Assembly (NCBI RefSeq): GCF_037893185.1 | Contig: NZ_CP140772.1 | Span: forward strand, 4,092,001-4,156,000 | Direction: 5' to 3' | DNA from: Chitinophaga sp. 180180018-3 | GTDB lineage: Bacteria; Bacteroidota; Bacteroidia; Chitinophagales; Chitinophagaceae | Length of the DNA stretch: 64,000 bases | In this document: positions 45,919 to 55,547 of the stretch, in pieces | Position numbering within the stretch: the stretch's first letter is position 1 | How the letters are laid out: the number at the start of each line of letters is the position of its first letter | The notes under the pieces: generated by a model | The model's input: only the letters and a program-made list of their open reading frames with translations | Databases searched by the model: none | Told to the model about the DNA's origin: nothing | Translations under genes and position numbers: made by a program

Positions 45919-47589
45919 ATGAAAAAAGGAATACTCCTTATACTGCTAAAAATAATGGTGGAATGGATGCCGGTGCATGCACAGGTAAACCCTCCCAATA
46001 AATTATCTAAGCACTTTCATCTGTCCGATTTGCACCTGACACTTTCCAATAATTTCATCACCTCCCAATATCCTTACACCCCTACGTATATTTCCCTTCC
46101 ATTCAGGGAAGAATACTTCACTGCTTATGGCGAACACCTGTTACTGACTGCTGTTCGGAGCGACAGCCTGGTATCCCTGGGGGATTATTCAGGCGAGTTT
46201 TTTATTGACAGCAGCAGGCAGGATCAGCAGGCCTTTCCACTGAACCGTTTGCAGGTAAGGGTATCACTGAACAATACGATCCTGAGGAACTGGCGTCTAC
46301 TGGAGCAGTGCCCTTCATTCAGGGATACTGCAGTGCACTATAAGCCCGATCCTACCCGCATTATACTGTCTTATCACCTGCTGGATGACCGGCTGAATAT
46401 TGGCGACAGTATACTCATTGAACTCAGGGAAGACACCACCGCCCCTTTCATGAAACTACATGTTAAGCGTAAAAACGGACGCACCCAGCCCTTTATGATG
46501 ATGTTCAGGCAGGATACCAGTATGGCAACAACGACGGTGTCGTTCATCAGCAAAGAGCTGCTTTTCCGCGCTGACGAACAACGGTCGCACCTTTTTTATG
46601 CCGACTGGCCAGGGAGTGGGTTGCACCTGCAACATCAATTGATGCCACAGCAAGCGCGACTGGCTTTCTATTTCAGGAAAGAACACCGGAATAATACGGA
46701 CTCGTCGCTCGCCTACCGCTTGTTGAGTAACCGGCATGCCGATACTACCTGGCAGCGCACTGACGGACAGGTGCTGATTTCCGCGTTGCAACCCGGCACC
46801 AGTTATCAGCTGGAGGTCAAATATGCCGATGGCAGCGGGCAAACCTCCGTATATACGTTCTACACACCAGCGCTATGGTACCAGACCACCTGGTTCAAAG
46901 TATTTACCGGCATTCTTGCCATTTGCCTCCTGTTATTGGTGCTGTTTATTTCCAGTACCAGAAAAAATAAACGGGCATTGAAACAGCGGCACCTGGAAAT
47001 GCAGGCGCTTTATGCCCAGATGAATCCACACTTCCTTTTCAATGCCCTCGGTTCCATACAGGGGCTGATGAATGATATGCAAACCGCAAAGGCAAACAAG
47101 TACCTGACCGGTTTTGCAACACTCCTGCGCAGCACTATTTCCCTGGGCCGCCGGGAGTTGATTCCACTCAGCCTGGAGCTGAAAAATCTTGACAACTACA
47201 TCGCACTGGAGAGGTTGCGTTTTGGCTTCGATTACCAGCTTCAGGTTGCACCGGGTATCCAGACCGATGAAATAGACGTTCCTCCTATGCTGGCTCAGCC
47301 TCTGATCGAAAATGCTGCCAAGCATGCTTTGTCGGGCCTCCGCGATCAGGGCCGGCTGACGCTGGAAGTGAAAAAAGAAGGAACTGATTTAGTACTTTTA
47401 ATCCTTGATAATGGCAGCGGCTTCGATCCGGGCAAAGTACAACCCGGACACGGTATCAGCCTGACACAGGAACGAATAGCACTTTTCAACAGGATGTACC
47501 GGCACCGGAAAATTGCGCTGATATTCATGCCGGCCGGCATTGGTACCTGCTGTTGTCTGCGTTTTAAAAACTGGACAGACCGGGGCTGA
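45919..47589 (+). CDS. LytS-type sensor histidine kinase
   Basis: This is a 556-residue membrane kinase. A signal peptide (MKKGILLILLKIMVEWMPVHA) is followed by a ~295-residue extracytoplasmic beta-rich sensor that does not match a named domain by eye. One transmembrane helix lies at about residues 319-340 (VFTGILAICLLLLVLFI). The His_kinase domain is next, with QMNPHFLFNALGSI (His371), and a HATPase part with LAQPLIENAAKHAL and LDNGSGFDPG. It is encoded 102 bp before its LytTR regulator and 14 bp after a thioredoxin gene. Confidence 0.9.
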   Translation: MKKGILLILLKIMVEWMPVHAQVNPPNKLSKHFHLSDLHLTLSNNFITSQYPYTPTYISLPFREEYFTAYGEHLLLTAVRSDSLVSLGDYSGEFFIDSSRQDQQAFPLNRLQVRVSLNNTILRNWRLLEQCPSFRDTAVHYKPDPTRIILSYHLLDDRLNIGDSILIELREDTTAPFMKLHVKRKNGRTQPFMMMFRQDTSMATTTVSFISKELLFRADEQRSHLFYADWPGSGLHLQHQLMPQQARLAFYFRKEHRNNTDSSLAYRLLSNRHADTTWQRTDGQVLISALQPGTSYQLEVKYADGSGQTSVYTFYTPALWYQTTWFKVFTGILAICLLLLVLFISSTRKNKRALKQRHLEMQALYAQMNPHFLFNALGSIQGLMNDMQTAKANKYLTGFATLLRSTISLGRRELIPLSLELKNLDNYIALERLRFGFDYQLQVAPGIQTDEIDVPPMLAQPLIENAAKHALSGLRDQGRLTLEVKKEGTDLVLLILDNGSGFDPGKVQPGHGISLTQERIALFNRMYRHRKIALIFMPAGIGTCCCLRFKNWTDRG

Positions 47590-47691
47590 TCCTTTTCATC
47601 AGACCTCCCTTTCCGGTTAGCAGGCCACTGACTGCCCCACCTGCGCCAGTTAGAAAAATCCGGCAATGAGCCGCTTAAAATCCAACAGACA

Positions 47692-48438
47692 ATGATCAAT
47701 GCACTACTTATAGACGACGAACCTATTAATATCATCAACCTCCAGCGTCTGTTGGAACTACATTGCCCCACGGTGCGTGTGGCGGGCACCGCCGACAACG
47801 CAGATGAAGGTGCCACTGCTATCAGGCAGCTTCGCCCTGACCTGGTTTTCCTTGATATACAAATGCCTGGGAAAAACGGGTTTGATATGCTCCAGTCCAT
47901 ACCACATCCCGACTTCGCCCTGATATTTGTTACCGCGTTTGACCAGTATGGCATTCAGGCAGTAAAATTCGCAGCCATGGACTACCTGCTAAAACCAGTT
48001 GATGCGGATGAGCTCATCGCAGCTGTAGCAAAAGCCACAGCGGCCATTGTCCACAAAAAGCAACAACAACAACTTCAATACCTGGTGGAAATCCTTCGAC
48101 AGGGACAGCAAAAAGACGAGCACCGGATTGCCCTTCCCTCACTAAAAGAAACCAGGTTTGTTTATACCCGCAATATCATACGCTGCGAAAGCAGTAACAG
48201 CTATACTCACTTCTATCTCAACGACGGTGAAAAAATCACCGTCGCCGTCTCCATTTATGAATACGAAGAACTACTCGATAGCTACGGCTTTGTGCGATGC
48301 CATCAATCTCATCTCGTAAACAAGAAGTTTGTAAAAAGTATCGTCAAAGAATCAGGCGGCTATCTGCTTATGCAGGATGGCACCCAGATACCAGTGTCGC
48401 GTACCAGAAAAGAGGAGCTGAAAAAGAAACTAATGTGA
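47692..48438 (+). CDS. LytTR-family response regulator
   Basis: This is a 248-residue regulator. The receiver domain has the acidic pair in LLIDDEP, the phosphoacceptor Asp55 in LVFLDIQMPGKNG, and Lys in YLLKPVDADEL. A short coiled linker (KKQQQQQLQYLVEILRQ) precedes the LytTR DNA-binding domain (IRCESSNSYTHFYLNDGEKITVAVSIYEYEELL...FVRCHQSHLVNKKFV). It follows the LytS kinase and is its likely partner. Target genes are not evident here; the 5' thioredoxin gene is one candidate. Confidence 0.93.
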   Translation: MINALLIDDEPINIINLQRLLELHCPTVRVAGTADNADEGATAIRQLRPDLVFLDIQMPGKNGFDMLQSIPHPDFALIFVTAFDQYGIQAVKFAAMDYLLKPVDADELIAAVAKATAAIVHKKQQQQLQYLVEILRQGQQKDEHRIALPSLKETRFVYTRNIIRCESSNSYTHFYLNDGEKITVAVSIYEYEELLDSYGFVRCHQSHLVNKKFVKSIVKESGGYLLMQDGTQIPVSRTRKEELKKKLM

Positions 48439-48584
48439 TACAACACCTCCTACCAGGGTTAACCATCCACATCATCTGACAGATGCCTCCTCCAGGTATG
48501 CCGTTCGTCCTTCCTCTCCACCAGATAGAAGGCACTTCGCCATACCCCGGCCAACAAACAATACTAAGTATTTTAGCTTCTCCC

Positions 48585-48631
48585 TAAAATAAAAAAGCCC
48601 CGTTCACCTCTACAGCATGGATCCCGGGACT
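48585..48631 (-). terminator. Intrinsic terminator after the acetyltransferase gene
   Basis: On the minus strand the 7-bp stem AGTCCCG (48631-48625) pairs with CGGGGCT (48602-48596, one G-U wobble) and is followed by TTTTTTATTTT. It lies about 80 bp past the stop codon of the CatA-like gene and should end the HAD/CatA transcript. Confidence 0.65.
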
Positions 48632-48710
48632 CTTTTACATTATTCAAAATTGCTTTCAGTTACAAATATACTAATTTTTTTAGCAAAACAAAAATTTCAT
48701 CTAAAAATAT

Positions 48711-49337
48711 TCAGACTGTCAACATCCTTTCCTGGAAATTCTCTAAAAACTGCCCTACATGGAGTCCATCCATCAGTGCATGGTGTACATGTACTGATAC
48801 CGGCATCAGCAACCGCCCGTTCACTTCTTTCATCTTTCCGAAAGATATCTTCGGACAACTATCCTTAAAAGAAAAACTACGCGCATGAGAAATGGACGTA
48901 AAATTGATCCAGGGTAATGATGAATAGTGGATTACATTTTCTCCCGATATAGCAGGTACCAGCCCTATACTATGACTCACTCTTTCAATTTCCGCAGCGG
49001 CAGCAGCATCAAAGCGGGCGGCATCTTCATAAAAATCCATATAAGCAAAACCAAACGTTCCATCCGGCCTGTTAATGGTCGGCGATGCATGCACCTGATC
49101 ATAGATCCATACCTCTCCTTCCGATATCCGGTAACGGAAAGGTGTTGTATCATTGGCTGCTGCCAGTGATTTATGAAGGTAACTCAGGAAAAAAGACCGG
49201 CCCGATGCCTTTGCCTTTTCATAAGCTGTCGTGCAATCTACTTCTGTTGTAATACCGAAAAAAGGTTCTTCAAACCTGCTGAAGAATTGAAAATGATCCT
49301 TTCTCGGCCATGTATTAAGATCCAGTAACTGTTTCAT
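48711..49337 (-). CDS. CatA-like acetyltransferase
   Basis: This is a 208-residue member of the chloramphenicol acetyltransferase fold. The catalytic segment VSVHVHHALMDGLHVGQFLENFQ matches HHxxxDG, with the catalytic base His186 and structural Asp190. ITTEVDCTTAYEKAKASGRSFFLSYLHKSLAAAN and FTSISHARSFSFKDSCPKISFGK are also family features. Chromosomal homologues often acetylate substrates other than chloramphenicol, so resistance is not implied. Its start overlaps the HAD gene stop by 4 bp (ATGA), which indicates coupled translation. Confidence 0.9.
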   Translation of the reverse strand: MKQLLDLNTWPRKDHFQFFSRFEEPFFGITTEVDCTTAYEKAKASGRSFFLSYLHKSLAAANDTTPFRYRISEGEVWIYDQVHASPTINRPDGTFGFAYMDFYEDAARFDAAAAAEIERVSHSIGLVPAISGENVIHYSSLPWINFTSISHARSFSFKDSCPKISFGKMKEVNGRLLMPVSVHVHHALMDGLHVGQFLENFQERMLTV

Positions 49338-50029
49338 GATATTAAATGCGGCAGTACTTCTGCCATCGTGTTAAACTGATAAAAATTCGGGTGCTCAATA
49401 TTGTGCTCCAGCTGTTCGTGCAACCAGGTGGTATGGTAAGGTATATGCACAGCTCTCCCTCCTAATGCCAGTACCGGCAGCACATCCGATTTCAACGAAT
49501 TACCCAGCATCAGGAATTCCTCCGGCCGGCAGTCCAGGTGCTTTATTAACTTCTGATAGTCCTGCTCCTTTTTGTCGCTCATGATTTCGATATGGTGGAA
49601 ATACCGTTCCAGGCCCGATTTTTTCAACTTCCGCTCCTGGTCCAGCAAATCGCCTTTGGTGGCCACTACCAGCCGGTATTTACCATACAACTGCTCCAGC
49701 ACTGATTCCACGCCATCGAGCAGTTCTATCGGCTTATTCAGCATCTCCTGCCCATACTGTATCACCAGCCGTATAATTTCCGGATTCGCTGTATTCTCTG
49801 ATACCCTCAACACTGTTTCTATCATACAAAGCATGAACGCCTTGATCCCATAACCATATAACGACAGGTTCGCCATTTCTGTTTTAAACAACTCCTGCGA
49901 TACCGTGTGGTGGGGCAGGTAATCTTCCAGCAGACTGCAGAACTTCGCTTCTGTTTCCTGGAAGTAAGGCTCATTCACCCAAAGGGTATCATCAGCATCA
50001 AATGCTATTACGCTTATGTCTTTATTCAT
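49334..50029 (-). CDS. HAD-superfamily hydrolase
   Basis: This is a 231-residue phosphatase-like protein. Motif I is IAFDADDTLWVNEPYF with Asp11 as nucleophile. Motif II is the VVATKGD segment, the lysine lies in the DKKEQDYQK region, and the final acidic motif is FLMLGNSLKSDVLPVLALGG. The helical cap sits between residues 17 and 110. The ATG at 50029 is set by motif I. It overlaps the acetyltransferase by 4 bp and is divergent from the Crp/Fnr gene across a 78-bp region, so that regulator may control it. Confidence 0.9.
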   Translation of the reverse strand: MNKDISVIAFDADDTLWVNEPYFQETEAKFCSLLEDYLPHHTVSQELFKTEMANLSLYGYGIKAFMLCMIETVLRVSENTANPEIIRLVIQYGQEMLNKPIELLDGVESVLEQLYGKYRLVVATKGDLLDQERKLKKSGLERYFHHIEIMSDKKEQDYQKLIKHLDCRPEEFLMLGNSLKSDVLPVLALGGRAVHIPYHTTWLHEQLEHNIEHPNFYQFNTMAEVLPHLIS

Positions 50030-50107
50030 GTTATGCTTACATTTGTAGCAGGCAAAATTACAGATCAATATTATATTAAACGGGACATTTGTCTCACCCA
50101 ACAATTT

Positions 50108-50695
50108 ATGTTACGCACCAATCCTGCCTTCGTTAATTTTATTGAACACTACATTGCCAGCCAGCAGGAAGGCAAACACATCGCTCAAAAAACCTTTAAA
50201 CCCGGTACCAGGATCATCCGGCAGGGGTCCACCATCCATCAGGTGTATATCATCACTGATGGTATTGTAAAGTGTTTTATTTCGGAAGATAACGGTAAAG
50301 ACTATATTTTCGAATTCCTCGGTACGGGCGAAGTTACCGGCGACCTGGAAGCTATCAACAAAGCTACCTGCCTTTGCAACATCGACGCTATCACCACTGT
50401 TGCTGCATATGTGATTCCCCATTCCCTGTTCACTCATCTGCTGCAAAACAACCAGCAATTCAATACCCTGATGATGCAGGAACTGGCCACCCGTATACGT
50501 CAGACCTGCATACGGGCATCCTACCAACAGCTATACCCCGTTGAATATGCACTACAGCGTCTTTTGACGTTGGAAGCACAACAGGATATCAGGCTCTCCA
50601 AAAAAGATATGGCCGATTATCTGGGCATTTCTGTACGAAGTTTCAATCGGACATTGAAGGAGCTCAAGGAAAAGAATTACGAATTGGGAATGTAG
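50108..50695 (+). CDS. Crp/Fnr-family transcriptional regulator
   Basis: This is a 195-residue regulator. The N-terminal cyclic-nucleotide-binding-type beta-roll includes FKPGTRIIRQGSTIHQVYIITDGIVKCFISEDNGKDYIFEFLGTGEVTGDLEAI. A dimer helix follows, and the C-terminal helix-turn-helix is RLSKKDMADYLGISVRSFNRTLKELKEKN. The canonical cAMP-contact residues are not obvious, and no Fnr cysteine cluster is seen. The ATG at 50108 was preferred over the longer open frame because the upstream part overlaps the HAD gene and has no domain. The divergent layout with the HAD gene suggests local control. Confidence 0.92.
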   Translation: MLRTNPAFVNFIEHYIASQQEGKHIAQKTFKPGTRIIRQGSTIHQVYIITDGIVKCFISEDNGKDYIFEFLGTGEVTGDLEAINKATCLCNIDAITTVAAYVIPHSLFTHLLQNNQQFNTLMMQELATRIRQTCIRASYQQLYPVEYALQRLLTLEAQQDIRLSKKDMADYLGISVRSFNRTLKELKEKNYELGM

Positions 50696-50863
50696 AATGA
50701 AGAAATAAAGCTAAAACATTCTAATTCTGAAGTCACTGGCGACAGAGAGCTGGCGTTATTGAATAATAACTTTAGTGCCGTTAACTGCCTCTATTGCACT
50801 AAAAAAAAATGACACGGTCCGCGGACCATTTCCGAAAAGATCTGTTTTGATATGATGGTACTA

Positions 50864-51604
50864 TTAGTGAATGAAAGTTTTCAGGAACTCGTCTTTCTTG
50901 CTGCGCGATACCATAACATATTTGCCATTTTGCATTTCGATCTGGCCTCCGTCTCCCCTAATATAACGTTTGACATAGTGCAGATTGATGATATAAGAAT
51001 GATGAGGGCGGAAGAAAATATCTGTGGGTAGCAGTTCCTCAAAATCTTTTAGTGTACGGCTGGCGACAAGAGGCGGGCGGTTCGTGAAATGAATAAGGGT
51101 ATAATTGCTTTGCGCCTCCATGTGAATGATATCTTCTGTATTGAAGAACAGCAGCCCATCGAGACTGGGAATAACAATTTTTCCCAGTGGCTGACGAGAC
51201 AGCAGGTTATATTGCAGTATTTCCAGCTTTTGCGCTGTAAGATCCTGAGATTGTTTCTTCACCCGCTCGATAGCCCGTTTCAACTCTTCAATATCTACGG
51301 GTTTCAGCAGGTAATCAAAGGCTGCATACCGGATGGCTTTAATGGCATACTGGTCATAAGCCGTGGTGAAAATGAGATGAAAATCTTTATCCGGCACCTG
51401 GTGCATCATTTCAAAACCATCCATACGGGGCATTTCAATATCGAGAAAAACAATGCCGGGTTTCTGTTTTTTGATCAGTTTAAGCCCTTCAACGCCGTCT
51501 GCGGCTTCGCCAACCAGCTCTACATCGGGGCAATAGAGGTGCAGCTTTTCTCTTAAAGCCAGGCGCCCTTTCTGTTCATCATCTATGATAAGCGCTGTAA
51601 GCAT
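50864..51604 (-). CDS. LytTR-family response regulator
   Basis: This is a 246-residue regulator with a receiver domain (phosphoacceptor Asp55 in IVFLDIEMPRMDG; Lys in YLLKPVDIEEL) and a LytTR DNA-binding domain (IHMEAQSNYTLIHFTNRPPLVASRTLKDFEELL...FFRPHHSYIINLHYVKRYI). Its ATG overlaps the stop of the propeller kinase gene in the form TAATG, so the two are a coupled pair. It is a paralogue of the LytTR protein encoded at 47692. Confidence 0.94.
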   Translation of the reverse strand: MLTALIIDDEQKGRLALREKLHLYCPDVELVGEAADGVEGLKLIKKQKPGIVFLDIEMPRMDGFEMMHQVPDKDFHLIFTTAYDQYAIKAIRYAAFDYLLKPVDIEELKRAIERVKKQSQDLTAQKLEILQYNLLSRQPLGKIVIPSLDGLLFFNTEDIIHMEAQSNYTLIHFTNRPPLVASRTLKDFEELLPTDIFFRPHHSYIINLHYVKRYIRGDGGQIEMQNGKYVMVSRSKKDEFLKTFIH

Positions 51605-54600
51605 TATTGTATTTTTAATAGTACTTGTATTTTTGTGCCTGCAGCCTGTCCATTCTGCTGCAGGTCGGTAACCACTACCGAAGCATGGGTTTCGTTATTA
51701 AAGAACCGCACCCGGTCGCTACTCATTTGCATTCCATAGGAAGGATTTTGTTGTCGAAAGCCGTTTTTCAAAGCTTCCCGACCTACACCATTGTCTTCAA
51801 TCAGGTATTGAATATACTCCTGATTCCTGGAAACCGTAATAGTAAGCTGTCCATTATTGTCTGGTCGATTTTTAAGCCCATGCAGAATAGCGTTCTCCAC
51901 GTAAGGCTGAACAATCAACGGTGGTACTTTATAGTCTTCCTGTGACAATAATTCATCTGTATTAATGGCTGCTGTAAATTTATTTTCATAGCGAAGTTGT
52001 TCCAGATCAATATACAGTTGCAATGTTTCAAGGTCTTTGGTCAGCGTCACAGTATTTTGTCTGGAGCTGTCGAGAATATTACGGAGCAGCATGGCAAATT
52101 TGTTCAGATATATTGTGGCAGCGTATTTGTCGTTGCTATGTATCAGGGCGTCAATGCTGTTGATGCAATTAAAAATAAAATGCGGGTTCATCTGTGCACG
52201 CAGCGCCATCATTTCTGTTTCGGCGATCTTTCTCTGTAAAACCGCTTCATAGCGGATGCCCGCAATTCTTTTGCGTACAACCATGAAAACAATCCCTCCT
52301 ATAACGAGCAATGCTCCTGTACGAAACCACCACGACTGCCACCAGGGGGGATAGATACGGATATGCAGCGTAACCATATCCGAGCTCCACTTACCATCAC
52401 TATTGGCAGAACGTAACTGGAACTTGTAATCACCCGGCGGCAGTCCGCTGTAACTGGCCGTGTTGTTGCCCGTTTGCACCCAGTTATCGTTAAGACCCTG
52501 TAGCCTGTAGCCAAACCTGTTTTTGTGGGAATTGGAAAAATTATTAACCGCAAATTGTATGGTGATGAAATTTTCCTGATGATGAAGGCACAATGCTTTT
52601 TCTGCAGACCTGGCAACGCCATTTACCTGTAAGGCGGTGAGTTGCGGGGCAGGACTGAACCCATTTTCTTTAAGTAAAGACGGATCAAATTTCGTAATTC
52701 CCCCTACACCGCCAAACAATAGTGTACCATCCGGCTCAGCCAGCGTACACGCAGTATTATATTCCAAAAAAGAAAGACCGCTGCCCAGGTCATAATTCTG
52801 CACGTTGTAATTATGCGGATCAATCTTATACAATCCGTTATTGGTGCTGGCCCAGAAAAAACCATTCCTATCTTTCTGTATCGCATAACAAACATCAGAC
52901 GCATCGGAGGTATTGATCAGGATATGCTTTATTACACTGTCATTTTTAGCATCGTACACAACAATGCCATTGTCCGTGGCCAGCCAGAACAAAGGCCCGT
53001 CCTTTAACAGGTAACGTACATAGGTGGCATGCTTTTTTACAGCAGCAACGGTTGCGAACCGCCCACTGTGGTAATTGCAGGTAACCAACCCACCACCTTC
53101 TGTGCAAATCCACAAGAGGTGGGCGGCATCCTCATAACAATATCTTCCTGCATAGGCATTTACCTGCAGCAGGTTGTCTGCGCAAGTTTTCCACTGCCGG
53201 TCTTTCAGAGAAAAGAACACAGCGCCATTCTCACCGGCAATAAAAAGGCTGTCAGCATCCTGCAGTTTATACACGGTATACAGCTTGTTGGTGGGGAGCA
53301 GGTGTTTAGCCTTGTAAAAGGCTAATTTTTTGCTGGCCGTATTCAGCTGTATCAACCCATCCCAGCTTGCTATCCAGAGGTTATGCCGGTCGTCTTCCGT
53401 AATACTATATACTGTGTTGCCGGCAGCGCTGAAATGGGAGAATGCAGGATACGTGTGAAACTGGTTAGTGGCCGTATCCCAGGCCACCAGGCCTTTGTTC
53501 TGGGTGCCAACATAATAATGACCATCCTGGCTTTTATAAAGGGTAAATACCATATTGTCTGGCAGGGAGGCAGCATTTAACGGGTCGTTGCTGATGGTGG
53601 CAAACTGGTATTTCAGCGGATCGTATTTGGCAATACCACCGCCACTAAGGCCGCACCACATAATGCCCTGCCGGTCGCGAAACAGTGATAATACAAAATC
53701 CTTTTCAGGACTGCGATTGTCATAGCGGTTGTGCACTGCAGTTTGTATACTTTTCGTTTGCGCGTCAAACCGCATAATTCCTTTGCCCCTGGTTCCTATC
53801 CACAACCGGCCGGCAGCATCTGCGGCAAAACAGCCGATGCCATCCGTCGCAGCCTTAAAGGGATGTACGTGTATAGTATTGCCTGCGTCAATGGTATCTG
53901 CAGTATAAAAACAACCACCCGCCAGGGTGCCTATCCATAGCACATCATGCCAGGAGTACAAAGCTTTTATTTCCGGGAAAGCACGGGACAATCGGAGTGG
54001 CACTGCCCGGTAGCCGGTATCTGCAGCACTCAGATAAAACAGCTGTTGTGATACGGCAGTTATTATACGGCCCTGATGCAACGCGATACTGTTCACTTTT
54101 TCACGGTTATTCCCGTCGTCAAAAAAAGAACGGATTGTGCCTGCTCTTGTGTTCAGTTGCAGCAGGCCTTTGTTATAGGTGATAATCCAGTATTCATTTT
54201 CGCGGAAGCTGTTGATGCTCTTTACCGGTATGTTTTCCAGCAGGGCGGCATAAGGAAAGAGTTCGCTTATCTTCAGTAATGAATCTTTTCGGGGATGAAA
54301 AATGCAGGCTCCCAACAGCGTACCTACCCATAATATATTTTTATAAGAATCGAAGAACAAAGAAGAAATATAGTTAGACGGCAGTTTTTTTCCGGCAGTG
54401 TATTGCGGAAGGAATATCCTGAACTGTTTACCATCATAACGATTCAGACCATCCTGGGTACCGAACCACATGAAGCCGTTCGCATCCTGCGCAATGGCAA
54501 AACAGCTGTTTTGTGAAAGCCCGTCCTGGGATGTGTAGTTTTCAAAATACAACTCTTTTGATTGAGCCAGGGTTAGCTGACAATTCAATAACACTGTCAA

Positions 54601-54630
54601 TAGCAGGCTATATCGGCGTATGGAAAACAA
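51604..54630 (-). CDS. Two-component propeller sensor kinase (Reg_prop, Y_Y_Y, LytS-type)
   Basis: This is a 1008-residue membrane sensor kinase. It has a signal peptide (YSLLLTVLLNCQLTLAQ) and a large periplasmic part of Reg_prop beta-propeller repeats (MWFGTQDGLNRYDGKQF, LWIGTLAGGCFY, LWIGTRGKGIMRFD, FWASTNNGLYKID). A Y_Y_Y domain (RFGYRLQGLNDNWVQTGNNTASYSGLPPGDY) and a transmembrane helix near residue 775 follow. The His_kinase domain has QMNPHFIFNCINSI (His817) and a HATPase with LIVQPYVENAILHGL. The start codon is TTG at 54630, with no in-frame ATG that would keep the signal peptide. It partners the overlapping LytTR gene. Confidence 0.93.
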   Translation of the reverse strand: MFSIRRYSLLLTVLLNCQLTLAQSKELYFENYTSQDGLSQNSCFAIAQDANGFMWFGTQDGLNRYDGKQFRIFLPQYTAGKKLPSNYISSLFFDSYKNILWVGTLLGACIFHPRKDSLLKISELFPYAALLENIPVKSINSFRENEYWIITYNKGLLQLNTRAGTIRSFFDDGNNREKVNSIALHQGRIITAVSQQLFYLSAADTGYRAVPLRLSRAFPEIKALYSWHDVLWIGTLAGGCFYTADTIDAGNTIHVHPFKAATDGIGCFAADAAGRLWIGTRGKGIMRFDAQTKSIQTAVHNRYDNRSPEKDFVLSLFRDRQGIMWCGLSGGGIAKYDPLKYQFATISNDPLNAASLPDNMVFTLYKSQDGHYYVGTQNKGLVAWDTATNQFHTYPAFSHFSAAGNTVYSITEDDRHNLWIASWDGLIQLNTASKKLAFYKAKHLLPTNKLYTVYKLQDADSLFIAGENGAVFFSLKDRQWKTCADNLLQVNAYAGRYCYEDAAHLLWICTEGGGLVTCNYHSGRFATVAAVKKHATYVRYLLKDGPLFWLATDNGIVVYDAKNDSVIKHILINTSDASDVCYAIQKDRNGFFWASTNNGLYKIDPHNYNVQNYDLGSGLSFLEYNTACTLAEPDGTLLFGGVGGITKFDPSLLKENGFSPAPQLTALQVNGVARSAEKALCLHHQENFITIQFAVNNFSNSHKNRFGYRLQGLNDNWVQTGNNTASYSGLPPGDYKFQLRSANSDGKWSSDMVTLHIRIYPPWWQSWWFRTGALLVIGGIVFMVVRKRIAGIRYEAVLQRKIAETEMMALRAQMNPHFIFNCINSIDALIHSNDKYAATIYLNKFAMLLRNILDSSRQNTVTLTKDLETLQLYIDLEQLRYENKFTAAINTDELLSQEDYKVPPLIVQPYVENAILHGLKNRPDNNGQLTITVSRNQEYIQYLIEDNGVGREALKNGFRQQNPSYGMQMSSDRVRFFNNETHASVVVTDLQQNGQAAGTKIQVLLKIQ

Positions 54631-54787
54631 GTTGTTGCTTTTCTGTAAATTACTATTAATTCTGCTGAATGTAAAAGCTACAGGGCTTCATTAAGAAGGA
54701 GGCAGTTTGCAGATCCTGATCACTTTTTTATAAGAAAGAACAAGGCTTAAGTAAAAGTAATAAAGCGCGTTCTCATTTCAATAAATT

Positions 54788-55432
54788 TCATTGTTTGTTA
54801 ACGTACCAGAGATAGTAAACGCTTGGTGGATCCAGATAAATACCGGTCATGGAAAAGCCGTCTTTTTCTATTACAGCGAAACTCTGACCAGATTTGATCG
54901 GGAACTGTATCCCCGCCCCTTCAACAGCATAGTGGGCCACCGCAGGGTCTATATGACATTTCAGTTGTGTTCCGGGTAAAAATGCAAGTCCAAAACTGAT
55001 ACCCCCTCTTAATTTCCCCAGCCATATAGAGCCTCTAAGTGAATCTGCATTCAGCATCCTGCTGCGATACAATTTATCAATTAGCCATCTTTTTTGTCCG
55101 GGATAAACAAAATTGTTCCAAACGTCTGCTTTGAAGTTTGCTTCCAGCAGTACATCTTCCTGGGGAAAACGAAGGGAGATAATACTATCCTTTACCCACC
55201 AGCGACCCGATTGATGCGGACCAAGCTGGTACCAGGTGAAGCTGCTGTCTGCATCCAGCTTAACAGAAAACGGCTGTTGTTCGGTATATCCGTGTAAATA
55301 ATGAAACTGACCGGCCCATACGGTACCTTTTAATGACGCGGCCGGATCGTCGGGCACACTACTACTTTTGCTACAATACATAACAGGCAAGACGACTATG
55401 ATGAGTAAAACGGCTGAAAAAAGGCGTTTCAT
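54788..55432 (-). CDS. Lipoprotein of unknown function with possible internal duplication
   Basis: This is a 214-residue lipoprotein (signal ending LPVMYC, Cys20). I do not recognise the family. Two stretches look related: SLKGTVWAGQFHYLHG near the N-terminus and SLRGSIWLGKLRGG in the middle. Each is followed by beta-rich sequence with a charged glycine-containing turn, so the protein may consist of two copies of one small barrel domain of the lipocalin-like type. It lies upstream of the propeller kinase gene on the same strand, 157 bp apart. No catalytic motif is visible. Confidence 0.75.
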   Translation of the reverse strand: MKRLFSAVLLIIVVLPVMYCSKSSSVPDDPAASLKGTVWAGQFHYLHGYTEQQPFSVKLDADSSFTWYQLGPHQSGRWWVKDSIISLRFPQEDVLLEANFKADVWNNFVYPGQKRWLIDKLYRSRMLNADSLRGSIWLGKLRGGISFGLAFLPGTQLKCHIDPAVAHYAVEGAGIQFPIKSGQSFAVIEKDGFSMTGIYLDPPSVYYLWYVNKQ

Positions 55433-55547
55433 AAAGTGATTTTTTTTATAGATTAATTATACAGGGGTTCTTTCAGCATATATTTAATTATTGTGAAGCA
55501 TAAACAGGATGGTACACTCCACATGAATCAATCAACTAATCACTCAC

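Noticed and set aside
48711..49337. CatA-like gene as a drug resistance determinant
   Set aside because: There are no mobile-element signs around it, it is coupled to a HAD gene, and chromosomal CatA homologues often have other substrates.
50771..50803. TTTAGTGC...GCACTAAA inverted repeat after the Crp/Fnr gene as a terminator
   Set aside because: A run of A, not T, follows on the plus strand, and the T-run on the minus strand precedes the stem.
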